Shown: in pieces, positions 1 to 12,410 of the stretch
How positions within the stretch are numbered: the first letter of the stretch is position 1
Layout: each line of letters begins with the position of its first letter
Source of the DNA: Gyrodactylus bullatarudis
Taxonomy: Eukaryota > Platyhelminthes > Monogenea > Gyrodactylidea > Gyrodactylidae
Direction of reading: 5' to 3'
Assembly: GCA_012064415.1 (NCBI GenBank)
Contig: SSNU01000077.1
Span: forward strand, 558,767 to 622,766
Length of the DNA stretch: 64,000 nucleotides
Made by a program: the position numbers and the translations under genes
The notes under the pieces: model-generated
The model's database searches: none
The model's input: the letters and a program-made list of their open reading frames with translations, nothing else
Told to the model about the DNA's origin: nothing

Positions 1-879
1 GAAGAAATTGTTGGCTCACTTTCTTTCAACAAAAGTATGTACATATAACTCCCTTAATTCTGTTGTAGTCAGCAATGTATGTGAAAGCTTTAGAAGAAGT
101 AAGAGCACATTCTCATTCCGATTAAGTACACATGAATAGTCAACGTAGAATATGTATTTAGTGTATACAATTAAAAGTATAATATTTATACATGAACTTA
201 TTTAATATTGAATAGACTCAACGATAGGTTAGCTTGCAGGTTCGAGAAGAAAGGGAAACGAATAACTTTGGTCAAAGATTGAGCATATATAACATAGAAT
301 TTGGGAATGATTTTAAATAAACTCACAGGTTTATTGTAGCTTCCTCTTAAAACACCAAAAGAAAGGTCTTGGCATTTTTTCCATATAGATTTTCCAAAGG
401 AAGAGATAAACTAAGGAGTTGAATTTGTATTGAACATGGGGCATTGTCTCAGTTGTGGAGTAGTCCAGTCAAAATAAAGAAATAATGGTAGCAGTTTGAT
501 GCATTTATTTTGAAAATAATTTTCCAATATAAATGCAAAAATGGTTTAGCTAATTCCTCACAAATCACAATTGTCTACTCTACCAGAGGAAATGTATTTG
601 AGAAGGGACAGTGTGATACATTCCTTTTAACCATCTAACCGATTTTTATCGTTCTGCATAACGAATCTCTCTCTGTTAAAACTACTGTATATATCAAAAT
701 GGTACATTTCCCACTAATGCCTATAATGTATCTAGATATAAGTAAGTATGTAATCTAAATTATAAGGGGAAATGTAACGAGAAATAATAATACAAAATAA
801 GCAAATATATACAAATATATGCAAAGCATCAGATTAATTTCTTGTGAATGAATCTGGTTTTCTCTCTAACGCTCTCTGA

Positions 880-1300
880 CCAGGGAATTGTCAGGGATCT
901 ATCAAAAGAGGGCGATCAAAAGTTGATTTTTAGGGCCACAAGTTGACAGGGAAACTGATAAAATTAGTGATAAACTCGTAATTTCTCAGGGTATTTTGAT
1001 CATTACAATTTTTCTGATTTTGAACCAGTAAATATGATCAAAAGTCTTATTCAGCATATTCGGTTTCCTTGACTACTCTCTCTCTTTGAAATCAACAAAA
1101 AATTTCAACTCAAAGATCAAAAAATTAGAATTTTGCGCTAACCCGAGATTTGAAATATGACAATTGATCTTTCCAATATTTGTTTTTCTCTGTACGGTGA
1201 AAATGGGCCTCATGATCTAGATTCCGAAATTCTTGATCGAATTGAATATCTTGATGAAAAAAGAATTTAGTGAAAATCATAAATTCCTATTTTCATTGAG
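880..1300. repeat. Degraded MITE-family copy
   Basis: The block carries the internal motifs of the dispersed foldback family seen elsewhere in the window: GATCAAAAGTTGATTTTTAGG, a CTCATGATCTAGATTCC stretch and an end resembling AAAATCATAAATTCC. It is close to the copy at about 45.2-45.7 kb. No open reading frame of note is present. The element abuts the large palindrome that starts near 1391, so MITEs are clustered here. Boundaries are approximate. Confidence 0.5.
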
Positions 1301-1384
1301 TAATTACAATGTAGATATTACAGTATTTTATAGATTAAACTTACTTCTTAAAGTGTGGTCACAGGAAATTACTGTATCTAAACC

Positions 1385-2125
1385 TAATTGACATGAAGAT
1401 GAGAATTTCCTATTTTTACAAAAACTCAATATTTTTATCCAGAAAGTCAAGAAAAAATTTATTTTTTGGATTCCACTATGAAATGAGCTGATTAGTTTTG
1501 AATACAAAAAAAATTTCCGAAAAAAATTTTATCTGACCAAAATTGAGCCGTTTTTTGAATTTCGGAAATGTTTCAAATTTCCACTTTTTCAACTTTCAAA
1601 TCCAAAATTTTTATCGATTTCAAAGATTTGAAGCAGTTAAATATTGATATTCAGGATCAAAATTAGACGAAGATTTCGAATTTGGCCGTAGAATTTGAGA
1701 GAAAATTACTCTTTCCAAGAAAAAGTTCAATCTCTATATTTTGGATCATTTTCCCTCGTGATAATCGAAAAATTCAAATGGTTCGATTTCCCACCGTAAT
1801 GACGAATTTCTGTGAATTCCTGCAGGCGAATTCGAAATCTTCGTCTAATTTTGATCCTGAATATCAATATTTAACTGCTTCAAATCTTTGAAATCGATAA
1901 AAATTTTGGATTTGAAAGTTGAAAAAGTGGAAATTTGAAACATTTCCGAAATTCAAAAAACGGCTCAATTTTGGTCAGATTAAATTTTTTTCGGAAATTT
2001 TTTTTGTATTCAAAACTAATCAGCTCATTTCATAGTGGAATCCAAAAAATAAATTTTTTCTTGACTTTCTGGATAAAAATATTGAGTTTTTGTAAAAATA
2101 GGAAATTCTCATCTTCATGCCAACT
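1385..2125. repeat. Near-perfect foldback (palindromic) MITE
   Basis: The two ends are inverted copies. The left arm (1392-1681) pairs with the right arm (1830-2119). Two checked anchor points, CATGAAGATGAG at the outer end and GAAGATTTCGAAT at the inner end, both fall on the same symmetry axis, so the roughly 290-bp arms appear to have no net length change. The spacer is about 148 bp. The outer ends resemble the family terminus TAAAGCTAATTGATATGAAG. The short ORFs inside are a by-product of the repeat, and I see no transposase. It would form a very stable hairpin when single-stranded or transcribed. Confidence 0.85.
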
Positions 2126-2307
2126 AGCTTTATATGGAGATTGTCTTCTCACACCTATATGTTAGAAATCAACAAGTGTCTATTCCATAAAAGAGACTCA
2201 AATAATATTCAACTCACGATGGCAGTTGTAGACGTGTTTCATCCTTATTATTGTAGTAGGAATCTTCAGTACACCATAGCCAACTAGTTTTATGTTTTTC
2301 AACTCGT

Positions 2308-2875
2308 TCAGATATAAAGCTAATTAATATGAAGTTGGGAGTCGATGATTTTTACAGAAATCTCGATATTTTCATCAAGAATTCGAATTTGTTAAAGATT
2401 TTCTGGAATCCTGCTCATGCTGCCCACTTTTACCATTTGAAGAAAAAAAATTATTTTTATGAAAAATATGGTCATTTTTCAAAATCCCATTTGGCGCCAA
2501 AATCCCATTTTTTCGAACTTTGAGCCGAAAATTTTTGATGATTTCACTGAAATCAATGAAATTTCGATAATTCAAAATCTCTCGAAAATGGGGTAACTGT
2601 CGATAACTTGACGGTACTAGTCAGCTTTCTTGTCTAATCTTAATCCTGAAAAAATCTCTTTCGATCAGCCTCGCACTTTCAAATCAACAAAAATTTTCAA
2701 TGGGAATTTGAAAATTGACCATATTTTTCATAAAAATAATTTTTTTTCTTCAAATGGTAAAAGTGGGCAGCATGAGCAGGATTCCAGAAAATCTTCAACA
2801 AATTCGAATTCTTGATGAAAATATCGAGATTTCTGTAAAAATCATCGACTCCCAACTTCATATCAATCAACCATC
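2308..2875. repeat. Foldback MITE, second copy
   Basis: An inverted repeat with arms of about 160-170 bp: 2328-2490 pairs with about 2700-2862. Both the outer anchor TATGAAGTTGGGA and the inner anchor TATGGTCA sit on one symmetry axis. The left end reads ATAAAGCTAATTAATATGAAG, the family terminus. It belongs to the same superfamily as the palindrome at 1385-2125 but is a different subfamily, with TTGGCGCC-containing arms. Apparent 60-76 codon ORFs on both strands are mirror images produced by the palindrome. Confidence 0.85.
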
Positions 2876-4654
2876 TCAATATATTAACAGAACTCTAGAG
2901 TTATTCATCAAAAAATAGATCTTGTTAAAGTAAACTATGAGAAATTACGACGTTTGGTGTCAAAAAAGAGTTTATTCCATTAATAATTAAATTGATAGTA
3001 ATAACTTATTATCATTTGCATACATATGAGTAGGACACATTGACTATCTTGTGGTGTATGGGAAAAATTACTTAATTAATTATTATTTTCTCGATTATAC
3101 ACCTTTCAAAATTCTTTCTTTTCCTATATGAAATTTTGATAGATTTGCGAGGCACAATCAAAATTCGATTTTCCCACGATAGAGGGGGATTCCTAACATC
3201 TTCATTAGAGAACTGCTCAACTTCTTAATGTATTTAACGGTATATAAAACCTAGTACGTACCTTATTAAATATCAGTATTTCTAGTTCACGAGTTACATT
3301 TTTCGAGAATTTCTTTGTAAATGCGTGAACCCATATCCCTTACACCTCCATGACTATGTGAAAAATACTTGAAAGTAGGCTTTTGGAGGGCTAATTTTCT
3401 CTGAATGCATGTCCAAGAGTAAACACGGGATAATTAAAATTTCTATTCAATAATGGCTATTTAATGTCCAATACTTTCCAAAAAAAGGGAGAGAAACTGC
3501 TACACCAGAGTTAAGTATCATAAAAAACATTTATTCCTTGGATATTAAGCATGAAGGAGATGGCATATTTTTTTAGCCAGAATTATTTAGTTGGGTTTTA
3601 GTCAAAACTTCTTCTTATTTTTATTGCTTCTAATAAATGAATAAAAATGGGATAAAAATTAGCCATATCACATGTAAAGTTATTATCATATGGAAGATTT
3701 TGAAAAAATTTCTCCCCTTTTAAAAAAAAATCTCTATTACAAATTTCCCGTGTGTTTGGTGGGAGGAGGGAGTCCACATTTCCATCTTCATTTGATGTGA
3801 TGTAGGTAAATGAGAAGGAAAGACCAATAAAACTAATCCAAGTCTTGTCCCAGTACCAGATGGAGGAAGATGTAATACATTCTATCCAAGGGAAATTCAA
3901 AAGTGTCTCTCTTTCCTTCTATTCAGTTCAGTTGGTTTCATTTAGTGTATGTAGATAAAAAGGACTCCTGTACATTCCCTAAATAATCACTAAACGTTAC
4001 ATGAACAAATACAATATCAATGTTTTAATACGTTCTTGTTTAAATAAAAATAATATTTTATCTTTTTCTTTTACAGAAGAGTTTTATTACCCAAAAACAG
4101 GACCAGAGAAGAAAAAAGTTTGAAATATACACAATTTTAAAAATTGGAAAATTCCCGGTAGGTAATTCATGAAATCAAGTCTAGAAAAGAAAGAGAGATT
4201 AATTCTACTAATTCTATACATGTGAGATGAAAGAGATTAGACTCAATTATGCAAGCACGTGTAATAATATACACTGTATATGCTAGTTTGTGAATTGTGG
4301 TTAAAAGACTCAACAGGGGAGTGTAGTGTTGACATAGAAAAAGATTTCATTAATCACGATATAATACAAAAAAAGGTATCATGAATATTCAAGTCCGTTT
4401 AAAAATCAAAACTATTTTTTCTCTTATAAATAATAAGAATAGGATTAATTTATTTTGTAGCAGAAATAGTTTCGTGACTTGATAGAAGAATATCACAGAT
4501 TATAAATAATTAAAAAGTATATTTACATGATATTAAAAGTTGATTTAATTGGAATATAAACAACCTTCTTCCAGACATTTCGGTACTGAGATAGTCAAGT
4601 CCCTTCTTTAGTAGGCGAGACACTTGTAATCTAAATTCTCTCAGATCTAGGCCA

Positions 4655-5170
4655 ATAGGAATACTGATTCAGAAGCAACACAATCATAGATTAAAGAAAA
4701 AAAATCTTCCAAATTATTTTTGGAAAAATTTTAAATTTAGCTGGTGTTATTCTATTAATTTTTTAAAACTTTGAGTTGAAAATTTTTGTCGATTTCAAGG
4801 TGTGAAAGGAATGAAACTTTATTTTTCTGTGTTACCAATAGACAAGAAAACCAACTATCATTTTTCATCTTTTTGAAAAAAACCACCATTTTGAACTAAT
4901 CTTGGAACTGATTCTAATTTATCAATTTCCAAAGAGAAAATAGACTTTTGTATGTGAATGGAATGTTTCCAAAAATCTCTACGACCATTTTTGGTCTTCT
5001 TGTCTATTGGTAATCCAGAAAAATCACATGCATTTATAAAATTCGAAAGAATTTTTTTTTAAATCAGTGATTGTGTTCCTTCTGAATCGGTTACCAAAAA
5101 ATCCTCAGAAAATTTTGATACCTTGATGAAAAATTGAGAATTTTGTAAAAATCATCGATTCCCAAGGAGT
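4655..5170. repeat. Degenerate foldback repeat
   Basis: Inverted segments flank a centre near 4880: GATTCAGAAGCAACACAATC at about 4668 faces a diverged inverse near 5060-5090, and TTACCAATAGACAAGAA at about 4838 faces CTTGTCTATTGGTAA near 5000. The right edge carries the family end TGTAAAAATCATCGATTCCCAA. The LINE 3' end begins directly at this edge, so one element probably inserted next to or into the other. No coding capacity is seen. Confidence 0.55.
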
Positions 5171-5304
5171 CTATAGGTAGAGAGTAGATAATGATAAGTG
5201 AAAGATGGGTTCCTAAGTTCTTAGCTCACCGGAGCCAAAGATGAGCTATTGGAGAAAGTCTTAACGATAAAAGCTATTCTACGAATCCAAATTGGATCAA
5301 GACC

Positions 5305-6195
5305 TCATGTTATAATCAAGGCGTTATAAGAGTCAAGGGTGGGGTATAAATAGTGCAGGAATCTATACTGAACTCTTTTTAATTCAAGGGAAGCAGAGTT
5401 CGAAATGAAGGGTAGAAGAGGAGCTACATAATCAAAGTGAGGAAGTGCAAAACACTTGAAAACTAGTATCTTCAGATCCCTGGTATTAGTGAAACGATTG
5501 ATTATGTAGCAAACAGTTTTAAGGTGATTAATTTTTGTAAGAGGTGCAATTTTAAGGGAAGAGTCAATCTCAAAACCAAGATCAATAGTGGATGAAACAA
5601 ATTCACCAGGTAAATGAAGATTAGAGAGGAAGGGTTCAGGGAGATTGATTGGGGTCATTATTTTGCACTTGTTCCTATTAATTTCCAGTCCCATTTTTTC
5701 AAGAGATGTCTTCAGTAATGAAAAAAAATTGTTGATAGCAAGTATATCAACCATGTTTTTAACTGGATATACAAATTTCAGATCATCGGCATACTTAAAT
5801 ATTTTACCAAGATTACTAGGCATTTGAATGTCAGCTAAACAGAGGTTGAAGAGCAGAGGACCTAATGCTGATCCCTGAGGGACCCCAGATGTTATCAATC
5901 TAGAGGAGCTAACGTCTGAGTTAAACTTAACTCGTTGTTTTCTTCTTGTTAAGAAGAGAATAACCAGGTTAATTATTGATCTATCAATATTAACAGAAAT
6001 TAGTTTGTTAACAATGTACGAGAACTTTAATTTGTCGAAGGCTTTAGAGAGGTCAATGTAATGAATTATGAGATAATGACCCGAGGATTTTTGGTACAGT
6101 ATAGTTTAGGAAGTCAATAAGATTAGAACAGGTTCCTTTACCATGTGAGAATGCATGTTGAGAATGGTCTGAGAAATCAGAGGGAATTTCCTGCC
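5305..6195 (-). pseudogene. Truncated LINE (non-LTR) reverse transcriptase
   Basis: The minus strand encodes the reverse-transcriptase core of a jockey/RTE-like non-LTR retrotransposon. In order it shows QHAFSHGKGTCSNLIDFL, HYIDLSKAFDKLKFSYI (motif with the first catalytic Asp), SGVPQGSALGPLLFNL, and KYADDLKF (the YADD box). The upstream part is in another frame, with a frameshift near 6070-6090, and no endonuclease or ORF1 is visible, so this is a 5'-truncated dead copy. The open part after the frameshift runs from about 6065 to 5305. The catalytic aspartates are retained although the element cannot be functional. The family identification is by motif only. Confidence 0.85.
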
Positions 6196-6639
6196 GAATA
6201 ATTTAATTTAATTTAAATTTAATTTAAAAACTTTTCCTATTTTTTCCCAAGTTAATCGAGAATAACTTTACTTTAAATAATATTTATTGAAGATTTCAGA
6301 TTTCATCGTTGATCAAAATATTTTCCTATTACAGTATATTTACAAGTTGAAACCCTCGAGTATTTCAAAAATCATCTTCAAAGTTTTTCAATCTTTTTAA
6401 ATTTATTTTTACTTGAAAGTTATGAAACCATCGAACATGTGTGGTTAGATTTAGATACCAACATTCATTTGACATGATTTCAGTAATTTCAGTCTTTTTC
6501 TGGATCAATGAACCTTGGTAGGTATGTTGTGATCTGGCAATAAAATGACTCGAAATATAGCAATAAAAAATAAATGTTCAGTCACTCAGTGATCACCTCA
6601 TTATCGTAATTTAACTGATTCATTTAGGCATACACAAAA

Positions 6640-7915
6640 AATTATGATTTCCACAGTCTAAACTGATAAGGGAAAAAATTCATATTCACCCAAGTTTTAT
6701 GTCAAGAATTCGAATATAATCAAGATTATTTTAGAATCCATATCATGTTGCCAGATTTTACCATTTAACCCTTGCACGAAATCTGGGGTCTGAGAGACCC
6801 CAAATGAACTTCCACTAAAGATAACTTATATAAATATTATTTTTTTAGGCTGGTCTTCTAGGAAATCCCTAAGCAACTAATAAAAAGGCTTATTCATAGT
6901 TTATCTTAGGTTTCTTTTTTTCCCTAGTTGACTAGGATATTATGAAATCATTTGTTACTTATAACTTATAGACCATAAGTTGGTAGGTCTGCTTATATAA
7001 GGCTTGTATAACTTGGAATATAAAAACAATATTCTATCTTGAAGTTCATTCTGTTTTGCATGGTCAACACAAATAGACGTATTCCTCTTTGTCTCGCAAT
7101 TCAAGAGGATTTATTCGAACATCTGACTGATGATTTCAATTCTTCTGAGGATGAATTTGATTAAATTCCAAGTGATATTTCGGATGAAAACAGTTTTGAT
7201 GATAACGAAATACAACCTGATGATGCTGATTTGACTATTTTGTCTTCGAAATGCGGGTAACTTCTTTACCAAGTATGATCTTGCGATGTATTTGAAACGA
7301 AACCGAACTGCCTTAGTTGGCACTTGTAGAGAGAATCGTTCATTTCTTCCACCAAGTTTTCAACAAAAATCCATTGATCAAATGAAGATTGAATACTTGT
7401 ATAGCAAAGACGTAGTTTTGATGCGATTCGGACAGCAGAGAAACAAACCTGTTGTACTACTCTCCACACTTCATACAAATCCTGATGATACTGTTGCCAA
7501 ATCCGAAATTATACAGTAAAATAATCAAACCAAAGGTGGTGTGGATACTCTTGATTTACTGGTTGGGAATTATTCATGTCGTAGAGCAACCAGAAGATGG
7601 CCTTTATCTGTTTTCTGGAACATATTGGACATAGCTGCCTACAATGCATTATGTTCTTTACAGCACAAAGTGGCCAGAAACTCTAAGAACTAAGAAGTAT
7701 TCCCGAAGGGATTTTCTGAAGAAATTATCCATAAAACTCATGGGAATTGAAGAGGAAATCCCGAATCCAGATCCAAAAAGATCAACAAATTGAAATTCCA
7801 TTGGTTCTCAAGTGGTGAAGACGAGAGATAAAATAAGAATATGGAGGCGCCAAGTTGAAATTTTCCTAAAATACATCCTTTTTTGTAAAAATCATAGATT
7901 CCCAACTTTATTTCA
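6640..7915. repeat. MITE copy split by a piggyBac insertion
   Basis: The left flank, about 6650-6778, matches the arm of the MITE at 2308-2875 (TCAAGAATTCGAATATAATC, then GTTGCCAGATTTTACCATTT). The right flank near 7850-7910 has GGCGCCAA and the end TGTAAAAATCATAGATTCCCAA. The matching MITE is continuous elsewhere, so the piggyBac sequence inserted into it, at the TTAA at 6775-6778. Confidence 0.55.
6775..7790 (+). mobile_element. piggyBac-like transposon, internally deleted
   Basis: It starts at a TTAA site followed by CCCTTGCACG and a subterminal GGGGTCTGAGAGACCCC palindrome, typical of piggyBac ends. From about 7061 the plus strand reads an acidic N-terminus (LFEHLTDDFNSSEDEFD), interrupted by stops. 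It then jumps to the C-terminal part of a piggyBac transposase: ALVGTCRENRSFLPP, EIIQ, a stop, then NNQTKGGVDTLDLLVGNYSC and RRATRRWPLSVFWNILDIAAYNALC. The catalytic core between them is missing, so the copy is dead. I could not find a clean right terminal repeat. Confidence 0.8.
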
Positions 7916-8699
7916 TTTAGGTTTAACGTTTTTGAGGCTTACTCGAGTCGTGTAACTGAAAGTTTATATTTTTCCATGACACTTTACTATTATAAATACA
8001 ATATCAGTAAACAAACACATTCGATAATACTGATGATATCTCTGATAATTATCATTCATAAATGAGTACTGGATGGGTAGTAGGGAGGGCATGAATGGTT
8101 TCTTTCTCCTTTCATCTCTCTATATACTCACTTTATTGACTTCCTTGTGACTCTTTTGTTTTTTTGATGATGATAATGTAGGCAAAAGAAGGAGAGTTTC
8201 CTATTTTAACATCTTTGCATGGTCAATATATCCACACATATGGGAAAGGTTACCTTTGAAACATTTTTAATGACGGATGCAGAGAGAATTTTGAAATGAC
8301 AAATTTCCCTAATCTTTGTGCCTCTCTTTTCATATATAACTTTTTAAATGATATTACATAATCAGAAGAGATATCAACTCAGGGCTAACATTTACGAGAA
8401 TAGTTTCTTGTAAATATGTGTATATGCTTCAGTAAATATGTCGATTTAAAGAAAAAAAGGGGAAAAACTGATGGAGATTTTGTTGATTTCCTGAATAGAC
8501 AAATTATTTCTCGTCATATTGTTCCTTGAGGAGAAAATAATTTAATCGAAATAATTCTTTCCTTAATGGACTCGGGAAAGCTCTTACTTGATGCCGATCT
8601 CCATTTATAAACCTAGTTGATTACGTGTTTAATTGAATTGAGAATAATTCATCCATCATTGTCTTTGATGTTTTTTCTAACATGGCTTCGCTCGCTGGC

Positions 8700-9060
8700 T
8701 TGTATCGAAAATTTCCAGAAGACAACAAGGCAGCAAGCCAACAGTCTAGTAAACAACTATGTTGAACAGAAAAACTAAGCCTGAACTAAATTTCACTTTT
8801 TCGAACGTTAGAGCTCAAAATTTCATTGATTTCTGTGATTTGAAACGATTATATCCTTATATTCAGGACCATCATTCTTATTTGGTCATAGAAGTTCCAA
8901 AAGATTCGTTATTTTCAAGAAAAATTCAAATTCTGGATCATTTTCCCTTCGTGATAATCGAAAAATCTGTAATTTCCCACAAAAATATTGAAACAGAAGT
9001 ATTTGATCTCTTTACATCACCAAAATCAACAAAGTATTGATTGCTCAAATGTTGAAAATT
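8700..9060. repeat. Half copy of the MITE family
   Basis: The segment resembles the left arm and spacer of the palindrome at 1385-2125, for example TTCTGGATCATTTTCCCTTCGTGATAATCG (compare 1738-1770) and a TTTGAAACG...TATTCAGGA stretch. The 93-codon open frame inside (8759-9040, plus) arises from this repeat and shows no recognisable domain. Confidence 0.5.
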
Positions 9061-12000
9061 AAAATTTCACTTTATTACAAAATTTTTTCCGCAACCTTTT
9101 CTTATTGACAATCTGGAGATATTATCGAATTATCAACTAATGTTTTACTCGATTTAAAGGGATTGCTCACATGATTATGATGAAACTGACGTGTAAAAAC
9201 AACTCAACGTAAGGTGTGTCTAATGGAGGAAATAGACCAAGTTAAAACTCATAATCAATAATGATGATAACTCAAATTAATGGTCATTTTGAATTTTTGT
9301 TAATAAATTTTTGTCCTCAGCCTGTGTGTGTGTGTGAGGCTAGTGAGCATCCAGTACACTTTTCTTCGTGCTCTCTCAAGACTGTGTGCAGGAATGATGA
9401 TATTTAGATTGTATTGTAACTCAAGAGGGACAACATATTCATCATCATCAAAGTCATAAAACATTTTCTCTCCCTCTCTCTGAGAAGCATGTAAAATTGC
9501 ATTATTTTTCTGGGATAACTTGCTGCTTGGTTATTGTATTAAAGTGTATTATTATTAATTCTTATTTATGTTCTCTACTGAATGAATGGGAGAAAAATAA
9601 TTATTAAAAAAGGTTTCCCCCATTTTCTTTTTCGGTGAATGATCACGGTCTCTGAGATAAAGTCTACCGAGAGCTGGAAAATTTAGCTGGTACACGTGTC
9701 ATTTAATGACGATTTACGCCTATCTATCTATGCTCAAGTGAATTTTCCATGATTTTTGTACTCAAAGTAGAATCTCAAAAACTAATTTAGCAAGTCGTTA
9801 CATTCTCTTGGACATATTCCTTCCCAAATCCCAAAACAAGATTGTAATGTTTTTGTTTATCTGCAATAGAAATGTGTCCTGTTCCATATGTACTGTATTT
9901 TAAAATCAGTCAAAAATAAAACAGTAGAGCACTGCCTAAAGAATCTATAAATTAACAGCTCAAATATTTGTGGATTCTGAGTCAAATTAAAATGTGATTT
10001 AAATGTTGCTTATTAGCTATAGATATAAGACTTTTAGATTGAAACAAATGCCAATAATTTAAGGGTAGTCCCGTAGAAATTTTTTCCATGAATCGCATTC
10101 AATCTTTTATCTATCAAATGGTTTGTTTATAGTCTGATTGTGAAACGACAGTTGCTTTAACGCAATTATTTTTTAGTTCATCAAAAATTGATCTTTATCT
10201 AGAGCCCTGGAAAGTAGGTTTTCAAAAAAACGTTTTGAAAAAGAATTAATTTCTTTGAATTAATAAAGCACGAGTTTGATTGAATGATAGAGCTGAGATC
10301 ATTGCATATCTCATTAGATTGAAAAACTTACTATCAAATGACTGGTAAACAAAGAATTCTCTGAGAACAATAATGAGTTGATAAATTATATGTGACAGAA
10401 ATAACTCAGTGGAACTTAAAGGACTAATTTTGCTAGATTTTTGAAAGGAGAAGTCTCTCGTACCTTTATTGTTCCTATAGTTCACTCCTACACAAAGTAC
10501 TACCAACCAATAATTACTGTATAAAATAAATTTTCACAGTACAGTTATTTATTTTTTATTTGTGAACATTTTCTTTTCTCCCCTGTATGCATAACAAATA
10601 CTGAGAATCTATTACATTTTACTCTTTATTTACTCTTACTCAATAGCAATGATCATAAAAATATACAATATTATACACTGATGATAAATAAAACTGATAA
10701 TGATTCCATACTGTAGTATGGCTAGATTGTGATATAGCAATGTTGCAGTGACAATGCAGGAACAGTAATGTTTACATTTATAGTAGTCTACAAATAATTA
10801 TTATTATAATGATACAACTACAACAAAAAATGAACAACTGAAATGAAATAATTTATTTTATGTCCCACGATAATTTATCACTTTAATTTATACCTGTAAA
10901 CTCTTACTTGTTACTCTTTTGGTATAGAATTTTTTCAAGCATTTTTATTTATTCTATTTAAATGGCATTGATCCATTTTTTTAGGTAGCTATTACCGATT
11001 TGACTAAAATATATTTGGTATCATACGATACTGAATAATGCTTGAGTATGTCGACTGGAAGAAGCCTCCCTATTAGCCAATTATCAGCCTTATCTAGAAT
11101 GGGCAATGGATGCTAGGCTCCAATGCGACTTGTGCTAGTATTTATCTTACAATAGCTCCAGTCAAACCAAAAATGACTAAGTCAGAAAGAAGCTCACAAA
11201 CCCAAAGATCAAGCGAGGTCTTGTACTATGTAGTTTCACCCTCAATAGGGTGAGTCAGTGAGCCCTAGTGTTCGCTGGGCAATCACTTTAACATTTAGAC
11301 TCTAACCCATGTTATCTTAATGTGAGATTTCAGTGCAAGTTTCTTTTGAGTTGGTCATTTGAGGTTTAATTAGAGCTACTGTGTGATAAAATGTATTTAT
11401 TCTTAAAAAAGACACAAACAAGCATTGAAATTGGGCATTTTTGATTCCTGTTCTAGATTCGTAGTCTGTTAGAGATTGTACGAGTATTTTGTTTGTTTCT
11501 TGGGATCATTATGGATATGGAAGACTGTAGGATTTGAGAATAACATAATCATATGAGATTTTGAGAAAATTGCAAAATTATCAATGAATTATCCTTATTA
11601 TTCCTCATCAAAATGCAGAGAACATTATTATTTATGTTACAAATTAGTTTATTATCTGTTGAGCAAATATCGCAGTTGAGTGTAACATTAGCTCTAAAAA
11701 AACTATTCAATTTTTTTAAATTTATGTTCTCACTACAATTTTTATCGAAATATAGTTAGTAAAGTGTTTTGTGTACAGAATATAGAATTAAACTATTATT
11801 AATAGCAACTACATTGAAAATAAATATTGATGATGATCAAATAGTTTTCCCATGGAATAAATGAAAACTACATCGTTCTTATTAAAAACTAATTAATGAT
11901 TCATTAATGAAAAATTGATTCCCATAATAATAATATTTTTGTTATTCAAGTATCTACTGACAAGTAGATTTATACTTCTAAGTATTTATTTTCCGAGAGA

Positions 12001-12410
12001 AACAAATTCTTAACACAGAAATTCTGTAACAGAATAAAATATAATATGAAGACGAAAAATTAATATTTTTAAACAAATTTTTATTAGTTTAGTTTTAAAT
12101 AATTATAATTATCGAATATTTTTAAAATAATATTAATAGCTTAATCACAAGTTATAATATCAATTTTTATCAAGATTTTGTAAATTATTGTACATTCAGC
12201 CTCAGTCGTTTAGTGTGTACTGTTAAGTTATTCTTTGATATAGTTTACTTTCTCAATGTAATCAGACAACTGTTTTATTGAGCTGATAGCCATGTGAATT
12301 TTGGGATTAGTTTCCGTTTCATTCGTTGAACCTAAAAAATCATTATTATCATTTAATAATTTATCAAATGTACATGTATACTTGAAAGTAATTTCATAAC
12401 TAAATAAATA
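9061..12410. other. Gene-free stretch with a GC-richer island
   Basis: AT-rich sequence with no supported exon. A block at about 11035-11345 is visibly richer in G and C than its surroundings and contains a hairpin, TCACCCT-CAAT-AGGGTGA near 11230. I could not assign it to a known RNA or transposon. The short ORFs here show no family resemblance. Confidence 0.4.

Noticed and set aside
2329..2879. Mirror-image ORFs of about 60-76 aa that look like a repeated small protein
   Set aside because: They are the two strands of a palindromic MITE and carry no recognisable transposase or other domain.
3598..3900. 100-codon ORF on the minus strand
   Set aside because: No domain, signal or splice context; composition fits chance in a gene-free region.
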